64,000 nt of DNA, from contig NZ_JGYV01000005.1 in assembly GCF_000741575.1 (NCBI RefSeq), forward strand, positions 62,001-126,000, given 5' to 3'. Of the stretch, positions 1-8,880 are shown piece after piece. The notes beneath the pieces are model-generated. The model did not search any database. It was not told the DNA's origin and saw nothing but the letters and a program-made list of their open reading frames with translations. The translations under genes were made by a program, and so were the position numbers. Positions within the stretch are counted from its first letter, which is position 1. Each line of letters starts with the position of its first letter. Origin of the DNA: Bifidobacterium cuniculi (GTDB taxonomy: Bacteria; Actinomycetota; Actinomycetes; Actinomycetales; Bifidobacteriaceae).

Positions 1-597
1 CGTGAAGTCGTGCGGGTCCTCGAGGGCCACGCTCATGGGGGCGTCGGACAGCCGTGCGCGCAGGTCGCCGCCAGCATCGATGACGACGTCGGTTTCCGGC
101 GGCAGCAGTTCCATGAGCAGGTCGACGCAGTACCCCTTGGCGCAGGAGCCGAAGTCGAGGGCGACGGCACGCGTCGTGGTCAGCGTGGTGCCGTCACGGT
201 GTACGTCGGCTTGCCATGAGATGCGATGGGAATCGGCGTTGCCTCCCAGGTCATAGGCCGGGCCGTAGCCGAGCCGGACCAGGTCGGCGCCGACGCAGGG
301 GTCGAGGCGTCCGTCGGTGAGACGTGCGAGCTCGTCGATCCACGCAAAGAGGGGAAGCGTCCAGTCGGGGAACGTGAAAGTGCCCCCGGCGGTGGCGCGG
401 GCCATGCGAGTCACGAGGGAATCCTCGCGGAAGCGGGAAAGCGTACGCTCCATGTCCTCGATGCACGCCCGCATCGCATCCACGGTGGCGTCGGGCAAGG
501 GGCGTGAGGCGTGGATGAGGATGCCGCCGCCCAAGATGCCATCGAAGGCGGTGAGATGGGGGAGGCGATCGGTAAGAGGTCGTGCATCGTGGTCCAT
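1..597 (-). CDS. apbE: FAD:protein FMN transferase, ApbE family (partial)
   Basis: The gene reads leftward off the window edge; 199 codons are present, starting at the ATG on the complement of 595-597. ApbE proteins move FMN from FAD onto a threonine of flavoprotein partners. Visible family marks are SRFREDS (residues 54-60), the loop DFGSCAKGYCVD (148-159), matching the conserved AKGY nucleotide-binding loop, and DAGGD (174-178). The C-terminal metal and substrate residues lie outside the window. No signal peptide is seen, so a cytoplasmic form is likely. It is divergent from the decayed iron-uptake genes that begin at 1277. ApbE often accompanies redox or iron loci, but no functional link is proven here. 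Confidence 0.85.
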   Translation of the reverse strand, partial: MDHDARPLTDRLPHLTAFDGILGGGILIHASRPLPDATVDAMRACIEDMERTLSRFREDSLVTRMARATAGGTFTFPDWTLPLFAWIDELARLTDGRLDPCVGADLVRLGYGPAYDLGGNADSHRISWQADVHRDGTTLTTTRAVALDFGSCAKGYCVDLLMELLPPETDVVIDAGGDLRARLSDAPMSVALEDPHDFT

Positions 598-621
598 GGG
601 TCCTATCCTAGGGCGTCTTGA

Positions 622-730
622 GCTTATGAAGGGTAGGTTAAGCGGCACCCTGCTGGATAGAGGGCCCGGAAACGTTGGAATGCCAAGGGGTATATCCGGA
701 CCATCCGCGCTTAACCTACCCCTCATAGGC
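622..730. repeat. Short inverted-repeat element, copy 1 (full length)
   Basis: About 109 bp with terminal inverted repeats: the left end reads GCTTATGAAGGGTAGGTTAA and the right end is its near-complement (CTTAACCTACCCCTCATAGG). The interior shares a CTGGATAGAGG...GGAATGCCAAGGGG stretch with the copy at 9195-9302 and the partial copy at 3470-3544. No reading frame is convincing. Size and structure suggest a MITE-like or other non-autonomous palindromic element. The gap 598-1276 otherwise holds a small hairpin (752-781) and no gene I can support. Confidence 0.75.
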
Positions 731-751
731 CAAGCGCCCTGATGCGCCCAT

Positions 752-781
752 GGAAATCTCTCGTTTTTCCGTGATATTTCC
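752..781. terminator. Short hairpin with CGTTTTTCCG loop
   Basis: GGAAAT...ATTTCC arms enclose CTCTCGTTTTTCCGTGAT. The sequence closely resembles the hairpin at 31115-31144, which directly follows a LacI gene, so it may be a bidirectional terminator or a small repeat. No gene ends beside it here, which weakens the terminator reading. Confidence 0.35.
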
Positions 782-1276
782 AGGGCTTCCGCATTGAGGT
801 CGTGTCTTCTGCCACGCGGGAGCCGATCGCCTTGGCGGTTTGCACATGAAAATCGGATAGCGGGAGAAGGGATTCACCCGGCTGTTCCCGTGATGGGGAC
901 GCCGCAGACGGTCCGTCGGCAACAATTTCTCCATGTTCCGCTTGTTTCCGTGATGAGGATGCCGCCGTCAATGGGGCGCACGCCTTCATGCGGAGGGCCG
1001 TATTCACCGTCGCCTCGGCGCGCCGCCGTCTCGCCATGTGAAACGCCCAGTCCCGCATCTCAATATACGGGAGTCCTGCATCGTTTACCCGTCATGGCCG
1101 AGATGAGGCCGCTCGATCCAAAACATCACCGGAATTCCAACGATTCCACGCTCCAGCGCCGCCACCTCGACATATCGCAAACCACTTCAAAAAACAAGAC
1201 GGTTTTTCCAAATCTCCACAACATACGCTGGAAGCAACCAAGCACTCCCTCGCCCCGCCTACGAAAGAGCGCCAGC

Positions 1277-3016
1277 ATGCCTGAACCGACATCATCCCGC
1301 CGCGCGATGCACCGCATCCTCGCCGCATGTCTCGGCATCCTCCTGGCATGCGCCACCATGGTGGCAATGGCATGGGCATCCGGAACGCCGCAGGCGCAGG
1401 CCGACGACACCCAAACCCAAACCGAACCAACCACCTCCGCCACCGACTTCGACTCCCGGACCGCCGTGGCGCAGTCCATCGAAGAGGAACTCGCGGCCGG
1501 CCGGGACGCCTACGCGCAAGGGGAGCGCGCCAAGGCCGCCTCCCACTTCAGCCGGGCCCTCAACACCGGCTACATCGCCTCCAACCTCGCCAAGCTCGTC
1601 AACGACACCCAAGGCGCCGACCAATGCCAGGACCAGCTCGCCCAGCTGCGCGAACTCACCCGCCTCGCCTACGCGGAAGGCAACGAAGCCAGAATCGCCG
1701 ACACCATCGCCGCCCTCGGCACCGAACTGGCCGCGGCCGCCACCCAGGACACGGCCCAGCCCGACCCCCGCGACTACGCCGCCGCCCGCGCCACACAGAC
1801 CTAGGCCGAGCGCGAACGGCTCGACGCCGCCAAGGTACGCGTCAACGAAGGCCGCGGCGACCGCACCTGGGCACAGGTCGCCGAGGAGATGACGCAGATC
1901 CTCGACCAGGCCGCCGACACCGCCCGCGAGGGCGACGGCGAGGCCGGCGCCGCGGGCGTCAACGACGCCTACTACCAGTACTACGAGAAACTCGGCTTCG
2001 AGAAGAACGTGATGAACGCCATCGGCGGCTCGCGCGTCTCCAAGGTCGAGGCGACCTTCAAGAACGCGCGCAAGGCGATGGTTGCCGGCGACACCGCCGC
2101 CGCGGACACCTACGTCAAGGACCTCGACGCCATGCTCGCCGAGGACGCCGCCGCGCTCGACGGCGGCGCCACCGGCTCCGCGAACGGCTTCACCAAGGCC
2201 GTGACGAGTGCCGCCGGCTAGGCGTTCCTCGTGCTGCTGCGCGAGGGCCTGGAGGCGCTGCTCGTCGTCGCCGGCGTCGTCGCCGCGCTGTTCACGGCAC
2301 TCTTCGGCGGCTCCGGCCCACAGCAGGGGATCATGGAGGGCGTCTGCGCGCTCGTCGCGGCCGCCATGCTCGCCTGGTCGGGCAACTGGATGTTCTCGAA
2401 GCGGTCCGCGGACTCCTGGAACAGCTACATCCGCACGAAGACCGAAGCCGCGGTCGGCGCGGCGCGCACGACCGACGGCGTCTCGCTGCGGGCCGTCGGC
2501 TCGCTCGCCCTGCTGAGCTTCCTCGCGGTGTTCCGCGAAGGCGCGGAGACGGTGATCTTCTACGAGTCGATCCTCTCGATGACCGACGACGCGCGCGGCA
2601 TGTGGATCGGCGGCCTGCTGGCCGCGGTCGTGCTCGCCGTCGTCTTCGCGGTGATCAGGCTGACGTCCGCGCGCCTGCCGATCGGCCCGTTCTTCACGGT
2701 GACCTCGGTGCTCATGACCGCGCTCGCGGTGATCTTCGTGGGCGGCGGCGTGCACGCGCTCATCGAGGGCGACCTGGTCGACGGCACCTACCTCGAGGGC
2801 TGGCCGACGAACGACTGGCTCGGCGTCTACCCCTACGTGCAGACGCTGGTGGCGCAGCCCCTCGCCGCCGTGCTGCTGATCGCGATGTTCGTGATCGCCG
2901 TCCGCGCACAGCGGCGCAAGGCGGCGGCCGCGCAGCCAGCGCCGGCGGATGACACGCCGGCACACGACGTGACCGTACCCACCCCGGCACCGGCCGCCGC
3001 GCCTGCCGCCGACTGA
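1277..3016 (+). pseudogene. FTR1-family iron permease with N-terminal extracytoplasmic domain, interrupted by two in-frame TAG codons
   Basis: One open frame of 579 codons encodes a signal peptide (about residues 10-35), an alpha-helical extracytoplasmic domain, then a seven-helix-type FTR1 permease with the two REXXE iron motifs, REGLE (322-326) and REGAE (420-424). It is broken by TAG at 1802-1804 (codon 176) and TAG at 2219-2221 (codon 315). The frame continues unchanged with clear homology after each stop, so there is no frameshift. The context of the first (ACC TAG GCC) suggests a CAG to TAG change. The family oxidises and imports iron with a P19-type lipoprotein, and the next gene is a truncated P19. 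The simplest reading is recent inactivation; amber readthrough is the alternative. Start chosen at the ATG before the signal peptide; its ribosome site is weak. Confidence 0.8.
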
Positions 3017-3062
3017 CGGATTTTTCCCAACACAATTCCCCAAACCCAGAGGAGAACAAGAG

Positions 3063-3465
3063 ATGAAGAAGAACAAGCTCACCGCACTGCTGGCGATGCT
3101 CACCGTAGGCGTGCTGGCCGTGTCGATGTCCGCATGTGGCAACTCCAGCGCGGATGCGACGTCGAACGCGCAGGACCAGACGGCCGGCGAGGTCGTGGAG
3201 ACCGACGAGGAGACCGAGGACGCCAGCGCCGGCTTCGAGGAGATCCCGATCGGCACCGACCAGGAGGTCGGCCCGCTGAACGTGGCGGCCGTGTACTTCC
3301 AGCCGATCGACATGGAGCCGGCCGGCATGGGCCTGTCCGCCGCGGAGTCGAACCTGCACCTCGAGGCCGACATCCACGCGCTCAAGGACAACAAGCTGGG
3401 CTACGGCGAGGGTGACTTCATCCCCAAGCTGACCGTCGACTACGTGATCCAGGACAAGACGGATG
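3063..3465 (+). pseudogene. P19/Tp34-type iron lipoprotein, 3' truncated
   Basis: The N-terminus is a clear lipoprotein signal (MKKNKLTALLAML...SMSACGN) behind a good AGAGGAG ribosome site. It continues into the P19 periplasmic iron-binding domain (PLNVAAVYFQPIDM, SNLHLEADIHAL, GYGEGDFIPKLTVDY). Homology stops abruptly at about residue 134, roughly two thirds into the usual length, where the sequence passes into the interior of the repeat element at 3470-3544. The frame runs on without homology to 3653, antisense to the next gene. Lost are the C-terminal strands that normally supply part of the metal site. Partner of the broken FTR1 gene 46 bp upstream. I infer a deletion between the element and the rest of the iron operon. 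Confidence 0.8.
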
Positions 3466-3469
3466 TGCT

Positions 3470-3544
3470 GGATACACCCTTGGCGTTTCAACCTTTTCAG
3501 ACACCTCTATCCAATAGGGTCCCGCTTAACCCACCCCTCATAAG
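3470..3544. repeat. Short inverted-repeat element, copy 2 (one end missing)
   Basis: Matches the reverse complement of the elements at 622-730 and 9195-9302: ACACCCTTGGCGTTTCA..., CTCTATCCA and the terminal CTTAACCCACCCCTCATAAG. About 30 bp of one end are absent exactly where the P19 gene is cut, so the element lies at a deletion or rearrangement boundary. Confidence 0.7.
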
Positions 3545-3599
3545 CGCAGAGACCTACTCATCGGGTCAGCGCACCGATGATCCCGGCCTGCACGGGATG

Positions 3600-6257
3600 T
3601 CACGAACCGAGCTGCTCACCCAGGTGTCGGCTCAGGTAGTTCAGTGTCAGTGACTGGGCGAGGGAGGTGCCGTCGTCGGCCGGATGGGATGGGCCGTCAT
3701 GGCGAATTTGCAGGGCGTCGTCATGACGGCCTGTCTCCACCGAGGGCTTGCTTGCCGCTGCGTCGGCGGCACGCCACTGGCGCACCAGGTCAAGCGGGCG
3801 ACCGGCAGCCAAGATCCGGCCGCCGGCGGCACCGCCGTGCGGGCCCAGGTCCACCAGCCAGTCGGCGTTCGCCATGAGGTCGAGGTCGTGGGTGATCACC
3901 AGCAGCGTGGCGCCCTGCGACTGCAGGCGGCGGAAGACATGCAGCAGCGTCTGCACGTCGAGCGGATGCAATCCGACCGTCGGTTCGTCGAAGACGAACA
4001 GCGTCGAAGCCTGCCGACGGTCCATGTGCCCGGCGAGCTTGAGCCGCTGTGCTTCACCGCCCGAAAGCGTGGGCGTGTCCTCGCCGAGCGTCAGGTAGCC
4101 CAGGCCGACCTCGTCGAGCAGCTCAAGCTCATGTTCGATGTCCGGCTGGTCACCGAAGACGTCCAGCGCCTCGCGCACCGAGAGCGCCAGGACGTCCACG
4201 ATCGATCGCCCGTTCCACCGGATCGCCTGGATTTCCGGCTTGTAGCGGTTGCTGTTGCAGGTGGGGCACACCTGTTCCATGTCCGGCAGGAACTGCAGGT
4301 CGAGCGTGATCCGGCCCAGCCCCTGGCAGGTGGGGCACTGGCCTTCCTTGTTGTTGTAGGAGAAGTGCGCGATGCCGAATCCCCGCTCCCGGCTCTCCGG
4401 CAGCGACGCGTAGAGTCGGCGCAGCCGGTCCATGATCCCCGAGTACGTGGCCACCGACGAGCGCGTGTTCTTGCCGACCGGCGTCGAATCCACGCTCACC
4501 ACCTGCCGCACCGGCGACTCGAACGCGCCGACCCACGCCGGCAGCGCCTTCTTCGCCTTCCTCGCCTCGATCGACGGCACCAGCGAATCGAGCACGAGCG
4601 TCGTCTTGCCGGCGCCGGAGAAGCCCGTGACCACGCTCATGCGCTTGGCGGGAAAGCGCGCGGAGACGTCGTGCAGGTTGAAGCGGTCGGTGACGGTGAT
4701 GTCGATCCACTTCGCCGACTTCGCCGCCGGGTCGAAGGTCGGCGCGTCCTGCAGGAGCGGCGCGCGGCCGGCGAGGAACGGGCCGATCTTCGACTGCGGG
4801 TCGTCGGCGAGGTCGGCGGGCGTGCCGGCGGCCACCACGGTGCCGCCGGCGTCGCCGGAGCCGGGACCGATCTCGATGACCCAGTCGGCCTGTGCGATGA
4901 TGTCGACGTCGTGGTCGACGACGACCAGCGAGTTGCCCTGCGCGATGAGCTGGCGGAAGACGTGGATGAGTCCGCGGATGTTGTCCGGGTGGAGGCCGAC
5001 CGACGGCTCGTCGAGCACGTACAGCACGCCGGTCGTCTCCGTGCGCAGCGTGCGCGACAGCTGGATGCGCTGCAGTTCGCCGGTGGACAGCGTGTTGCCG
5101 ACGCGCGACAGCTGCAGGTAGTCGAGGCCCAGCTCCAGCAGCGGCTGCAGGTCGTCCTCCAGGTCGGCGAACAGGCGGTGGGCGAGTTCCTGCATGTTGT
5201 TCGGCAGCCAGTCGAGGACCTTGCGCTGCCAGTCGGGCAGGTCGCCCAGGGTGAGGTCGTCGGCGTCGGCGATCGTCATGCCGGCGACGGTCTGCTTGAG
5301 CAGGTCCGGGTCGAGGCGCGTGCCGTGGCAGGTCGGGCAGGTGGAGAAGTGGTAGAAGCGGTTCGCCTGCGCCAGGGAACGGTCGGATTTCGCGGTCTTG
5401 CCGAAGTTCAGGACCGCGTTGTGCGCGTTCTCGTAGAGCGTGTTGTCGGTGTGGAAGACGCGGCCGGTGGACGTGGGGAAGTCGACGGAAACCTGTGTCT
5501 CCTGGCCGTTGAGCACGATGTCACGTTCGCGGTCGGTCAGGTCCTTCCACGGCACGTCGGTGCGCACGCCCAGGACCCTGGCGACGGTCGGCATGAAGTT
5601 GCGGCCGGGCAGGTGCCAGCTTTGCACGACGCCGTCGTCCAGGGTCAGGTCCGGGTCGCCGATCAGCTTCGTCTCGTCAAGCGTGCGCACCTGGCCGGTG
5701 CCGGAGCAGGTGGGGCAGGCGCCGGCCGCGTTGAAGCTGAAATCCTCGGCGGAGTGCGCCATGAACTCCACGCCGCACTCCGGGCATGTCAGGATGCCCA
5801 TGCCTGAGCCCGGGGTGTTGGGCAGGTCCATCACCTGCGCGATCTTCAGGGTCGGCTCCAGGCGGTGGCCGTTGGGGCAGACGACGGAGCCCAGGCGCGA
5901 GAAGATCAGGCGGATGACGTTGAAGATCTCCGTCATGGAGCCGACGGTGCTTCGCTCGGAGGGGACGCCGGGGCGTTGGCGCAAGGCCAGTGCCGAGGGG
6001 ATGTGCCGCACGCTCTGCGCCTGCGTGGCCTTCGCCTGGCTGATGCGCCGGCGCGTGTAGGTGGAGAGCGCCTCCAGGTAGCGGCGCGAGCCTTCCGCGT
6101 AGAGGATGCCCATGGCCAGCGACGACTTGCCCGACCCGGACAGGCCGGAGATGGCGACGAAGCGGTGCAGGGGGATGTCGACGTCGATGTCCTTGAGGTT
6201 GTTGACGGCGCCGCCGCGGACTTCGATGGCGGTGGGGGTGGAGGGTTGGTTGGGCAT
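3600..6257 (-). CDS. UvrA-like ABC ATPase (excinuclease A paralogue)
   Basis: 885 aa with the UvrA architecture: Walker A GLSGSGKS (38-45) and, in the second half, GFSGAGKT; ABC signatures LSTGELQRIQLSR and LSGGEAQRLKLA; Walker B followed by LDEPSVGLHP and FDEPTVGLHP. CxxC zinc pairs are CPECG, CPTCSGTG, CPTCHGTR, CPTCQGLG and CPTCNSNR. It is shorter than the usual housekeeping UvrA of about 950 aa and resembles the class of extra UvrA-like proteins linked to drug or DNA-damage resistance; which role applies cannot be told here. Start taken at MPNQ (ATG at 6257) because the conserved N-terminus follows directly and an AGGGA lies upstream; an earlier in-frame ATG exists. The neighbours give no operon. 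Confidence 0.85.
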   Translation of the reverse strand: MPNQPSTPTAIEVRGGAVNNLKDIDVDIPLHRFVAISGLSGSGKSSLAMGILYAEGSRRYLEALSTYTRRRISQAKATQAQSVRHIPSALALRQRPGVPSERSTVGSMTEIFNVIRLIFSRLGSVVCPNGHRLEPTLKIAQVMDLPNTPGSGMGILTCPECGVEFMAHSAEDFSFNAAGACPTCSGTGQVRTLDETKLIGDPDLTLDDGVVQSWHLPGRNFMPTVARVLGVRTDVPWKDLTDRERDIVLNGQETQVSVDFPTSTGRVFHTDNTLYENAHNAVLNFGKTAKSDRSLAQANRFYHFSTCPTCHGTRLDPDLLKQTVAGMTIADADDLTLGDLPDWQRKVLDWLPNNMQELAHRLFADLEDDLQPLLELGLDYLQLSRVGNTLSTGELQRIQLSRTLRTETTGVLYVLDEPSVGLHPDNIRGLIHVFRQLIAQGNSLVVVDHDVDIIAQADWVIEIGPGSGDAGGTVVAAGTPADLADDPQSKIGPFLAGRAPLLQDAPTFDPAAKSAKWIDITVTDRFNLHDVSARFPAKRMSVVTGFSGAGKTTLVLDSLVPSIEARKAKKALPAWVGAFESPVRQVVSVDSTPVGKNTRSSVATYSGIMDRLRRLYASLPESRERGFGIAHFSYNNKEGQCPTCQGLGRITLDLQFLPDMEQVCPTCNSNRYKPEIQAIRWNGRSIVDVLALSVREALDVFGDQPDIEHELELLDEVGLGYLTLGEDTPTLSGGEAQRLKLAGHMDRRQASTLFVFDEPTVGLHPLDVQTLLHVFRRLQSQGATLLVITHDLDLMANADWLVDLGPHGGAAGGRILAAGRPLDLVRQWRAADAAASKPSVETGRHDDALQIRHDGPSHPADDGTSLAQSLTLNYLSRHLGEQLGS

Positions 6258-6361
6258 GGGGTTTTTTCCCTGGTGGCCTGGGTGAGGGGTACTCCGTCCC
6301 ATTGTATTGTCCTGGGCTTCTTCTGGGGCTGAAATGGAGCGGACGGCTGGGGTGGCCGTTG

Positions 6362-6464
6362 ACACATTTTTCGGCGTGTGGAAATTGTGTAGGCCTTGGG
6401 ACCGCACAATTTGGTGTTGTGCGGTCCCAAGACCTACACAATTTTCCCACGCCGAAAAATGTGT
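6362..6464. repeat. Long inverted repeat between UvrA-like gene and unknown gene
   Basis: Arms of about 48 bases begin ACACATTTTTCGGCGTG and end CACGCCGAAAAATGTGT, with a 4-7 base loop. An inner part repeats a GTGTAGGCC/GACCTACAC motif. Runs of T in one arm and A in the other would let it terminate leftward transcription from the downstream gene; the arms are much longer than needed for that. Confidence 0.8.
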
Positions 6465-6474
6465 AGGCAGACGG

Positions 6475-7413
6475 TCAGTCGACCGTCACCCCGGCGGCCT
6501 GGAAGACGGCAGTCAGCTTGGCGGGGTCCCTGGCCATGAGGGTGGCGTGGGTGAGGTTGGGCAGCTGCGCGAGGTCGGCGGCGGTAACCTCGGCCAGGTC
6601 GAAGGTGCCGTCCTCGCCGTCCCACTGCGGGATGATGTTGAGGTAGATCTCGTCGCCGCCGTCCATGTCCAGCCGGTCGACCTGCGCGCCGAGCTCGGCA
6701 GGGATGGGCAGTCGCTTGAACCAGTTGAGCGCGGGGCGGACGACGGTGGTGCTGGCGGTGTCGATCGGCTTGCCGCCGTACCGGTCGGCGAAGTCGAAGA
6801 GGTCGAAGCGCGGCGTGAGCACCTCCAGCTCGTACATGAGGCGCTGCACGACGGCCAGCTTGAGGTTGAGGTCGGCGAACTCGAGCACCGGGCCGGCGGC
6901 TTTGCGGATCCTGTAGTCGGCGGGCGGGAAGGTTCGTTCGGGGCAGAAGGTGACGCTCAGCGGGTCATCGACGTGCGCGGCGGGGCCGTCGGCGCCGGTG
7001 CCGTCGGCGGTCCAGCGGATGACGTGGAGGTCGCCGATCTCGTCACGGTCGGTGATGAACCACAGCGGGTGGCCGTCGGTCTTGCGTACGTCGCCGGTGA
7101 AGGGGTGCGCGGGCAGCGTCGTCTCGCGCCACTGGGCGCGGACGACGGGGCCGCAGTAGATGGACACGCCGGTGATGCGGTGGGCGTCGTCGACGTAGCT
7201 GGCGCGCTTGCGCAGCCAGTCGAGGTTGTCGGCGGGTTCGCGGAACACCAGGCCGAGGTCGTCGTAAACGAGGTCGGTGGTGCCGCGGCCGTCGGGGATC
7301 TCGCGGGACGGCGCGCCGAGCTCGGCGGCCAGTTCGGCGCGGGAGAGCGGGAACTGCAGGGGAGTGCCGTCGATGACGATGGTGCGGTCGGTCAGTTCGA
7401 TGAGGTGGGGCAT
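6475..7413 (-). CDS. Hypothetical protein
   Basis: 312 aa, no signal peptide or membrane segment. I do not recognise a characterised family. The N-terminus (LIELTDRTIVIDGTPLQFPL) and an acidic, beta-rich body with many charged and aromatic residues look like a soluble domain-of-unknown-function protein. A TTAGGACC ribosome-site-like stretch precedes the ATG at 7413; an in-frame ATG at 7425 would overlap the toxin gene by 8 bases. It directly follows the MazF-type toxin on the same strand, so it may be cotranscribed with the toxin-antitoxin pair. Codon use and frame bias are like the neighbours, supporting a real gene. Confidence 0.6.
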   Translation of the reverse strand: MPHLIELTDRTIVIDGTPLQFPLSRAELAAELGAPSREIPDGRGTTDLVYDDLGLVFREPADNLDWLRKRASYVDDAHRITGVSIYCGPVVRAQWRETTLPAHPFTGDVRKTDGHPLWFITDRDEIGDLHVIRWTADGTGADGPAAHVDDPLSVTFCPERTFPPADYRIRKAAGPVLEFADLNLKLAVVQRLMYELEVLTPRFDLFDFADRYGGKPIDTASTTVVRPALNWFKRLPIPAELGAQVDRLDMDGGDEIYLNIIPQWDGEDGTFDLAEVTAADLAQLPNLTHATLMARDPAKLTAVFQAAGVTVD

Positions 7414-7417
7414 GGTC

Positions 7418-7798
7418 CTAATCATACGTGGGCAGGACCATCATGTCCGGTTGGATGTAGCAGCTGATGAGCATTCCGGTGATGCGGTCCATGTCGTTGT
7501 CCTTGAGACGGCCGATCCTGACGGGATTGCGTTGTTCCATGTCCAAGGCACGAATCTGCTCGACTTGTGCGTAGCCGTCGATCCATCCGTCTGCGTCGTT
7601 GCGTCGTGTGGCCGTGATGGGCACGTGCAGTTCGAAGTCACCGCGCCCGTGCGAGATTGCGATGACGACGGTGAGGCTGCAGTGCCGGTTGAAATCGTCA
7701 TTGCTGACGACGACGACCGGTCGCCGCTTGCGTTGTTCATGCCCCTTGGCCGGGTCGAGATCCACGAGCAGCACATCGCCATATCGCCAAGCGCTCAT
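7418..7798 (-). CDS. mazF: Type II toxin, PemK/MazF family endoribonuclease
   Basis: 126 aa with the MazF/PemK beta-barrel signature: RYGDVLLVDLDPAKGHEQ at the N-terminus (residues 5-22), then KRRPVVVVSND (24-34), a conserved LTVVIAI core and a C-terminal ALDMEQRN...IGRLKD stretch. Family members cut mRNA at short sequences and are held inactive by a cognate antitoxin. The start codon overlaps the antitoxin stop by four bases (7795-7798), the usual coupled arrangement. Expression is likely autorepressed through the palindrome at 8081-8100. All core family residues that I can place are present, so it should be functional. Confidence 0.9.
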   Translation of the reverse strand: MSAWRYGDVLLVDLDPAKGHEQRKRRPVVVVSNDDFNRHCSLTVVIAISHGRGDFELHVPITATRRNDADGWIDGYAQVEQIRALDMEQRNPVRIGRLKDNDMDRITGMLISCYIQPDMMVLPTYD

Positions 7799-8055
7799 AG
7801 CTCTTCCTCGCCAACAGAAGGGCCACCCAGCTCTTCGACGGCCTTGTACTCTCCTTGGCGCTCGCGGAAGACGTCGGAGAGGCGGGGTACGTGGATGACG
7901 CGTGTCTTGTCGTGGAGTGGACGCAATACGATGGCGCCATCCTTGACGGTGGCCTCAAGACGGGAGCCGTCGGCCATGCCTACCTGTTCGCGCAACTCCT
8001 TGGGGAGCCGCACCCCTTGGGCATTTCCCCATTTGCTGAGAGTCAGGGTTGTCAT
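7795..8055 (-). CDS. mazE: Antitoxin, AbrB/MazE (SpoVT-AbrB) family
   Basis: 86 aa. The N-terminal swapped-hairpin DNA-binding domain reads LSKWGNAQGVRLPKELRE (residues 5-22), the classic MazE/AbrB signature. The C-terminal tail (VFRERQGEYKAVEELGG) is acidic and probably threads into the toxin. A GAAAGG ribosome site precedes the ATG at 8055, and the perfect palindrome 26 bases upstream is the likely operator. First gene of a two-gene leftward operon. Confidence 0.9.
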   Translation of the reverse strand: MTTLTLSKWGNAQGVRLPKELREQVGMADGSRLEATVKDGAIVLRPLHDKTRVIHVPRLSDVFRERQGEYKAVEELGGPSVGEEEL

Positions 8056-8080
8056 GGAAATACCTTTCGCAGAGCAATGA

Positions 8081-8100
8081 TGTATATACTAGTATATACA
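8081..8100. promoter_or_regulatory. Perfect palindromic operator of the MazEF-type operon
   Basis: TGTATATACTAGTATATACA is an exact 20-bp palindrome in otherwise GC-rich DNA, 26 bases upstream of the antitoxin start. Position and symmetry fit autorepression by the AbrB-type antitoxin or the toxin-antitoxin complex. The TATA-rich halves may also provide the -10 element. Confidence 0.7.
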
Positions 8101-8154
8101 TGGAATGGTCGCGGTCAAGCGCCATGGCGTGCTCACGCACGCGCGGAAAGCGGG

Positions 8155-8880
8155 TTAGGATTCCTCAACCGGGGGAATGTCGGCGCCCAAGGCGATGAGG
8201 GCGGCGCGCAGGGCGCGCGGGTCGCGGAACATGATGCCGCGCAGGCCCACGGCGTTGGCGCCCTGGATGTTGCCCGAGCGGTCGTCGACGAAGACGCTCG
8301 TGGCGCGGTCGATGCCGAACTGCCTGAGGGCGTGCTCGAAGATGTCCGCGTGGGGCTTGATGAGCCCGACGTAGCCGGAGACGACCATGCCGTCGAGCTG
8401 CTCGAAGAGGGTGACCTGGCGCTGTGCGAGCGGGAAGGTCTCCGGATCCCAGTTGCTCAGGCCCCACACGCCGATGTTCGCGCGGCGCAGGTCGTCCACC
8501 AGGACGCGGGCGCCCGGCACGAGGCCGTGCAGGGAATCCACGAAGTTCTCGTGGTAGTAGCGCATCATCGAGGCCCAGCGCTCGCCGTAGCGGTCCTTCA
8601 CGAAAGCGTAGGCCTGCTCGGCGGGCTCGCCGGCGTCCAGCATGTTGCTTGCCTCGAAGTAGCCGGACGTGCCGGGCGTGAAGAACTCCCGGGTCAGTTC
8701 GGCGCCGTAGCGCGGCACCATCACCGACTCGGCATCCCACTGGATGAGCACGTTGCCGAAGTCGAAGATCACGTCGGTCAGCGGATTGTGCGCGGTGCCG
8801 GCGGCGTTGCCTCCGGCGACGACCGTGTCGGCGGGCATCTGCGGGTCTCCGGGCCAGTTGGCGGCGATGTTGTGGGTCAT
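8155..8880 (-). CDS. HAD-superfamily hydrolase
   Basis: 241 aa, cytoplasmic. HAD motif I is DVIFDFGNVL (the DxD-like nucleophile region; the second aspartate position is Gly, as in some epoxide-hydrolase or haloacid-dehalogenase subgroups). Motif II is WGLSNWD, motif III includes the lysine of GLIKPH, and motif IV is VFVDDRSGN. The helical cap between motifs I and II is of the short C1 type. The substrate cannot be predicted. The ATG at 8880 has GAAGGA upstream; longer frames upstream lack ribosome sites. The first about 35 residues before the HAD core are unusual and not conserved-looking. Confidence 0.8.
   Translation of the reverse strand: MTHNIAANWPGDPQMPADTVVAGGNAAGTAHNPLTDVIFDFGNVLIQWDAESVMVPRYGAELTREFFTPGTSGYFEASNMLDAGEPAEQAYAFVKDRYGERWASMMRYYHENFVDSLHGLVPGARVLVDDLRRANIGVWGLSNWDPETFPLAQRQVTLFEQLDGMVVSGYVGLIKPHADIFEHALRQFGIDRATSVFVDDRSGNIQGANAVGLRGIMFRDPRALRAALIALGADIPPVEES

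Noticed and set aside
723-1058. Leftward open frame of 111 codons between the ApbE and iron genes
   Set aside because: It runs through a repeat element and a hairpin, has no ribosome site and no recognisable protein composition.
1889-3016. Separate intact genes for the FTR1 helical domain and permease
   Set aside because: All pieces are in one frame with only TAG codons between them; no ribosome sites or starts are found after the stops, and the GTG at 2231 would lose the start of the first membrane helix.
3465-3653. Extension of the P19 frame beyond the repeat element as a genuine C-terminus
   Set aside because: It translates the repeat element and then antisense of the UvrA-like gene; no P19 homology remains.
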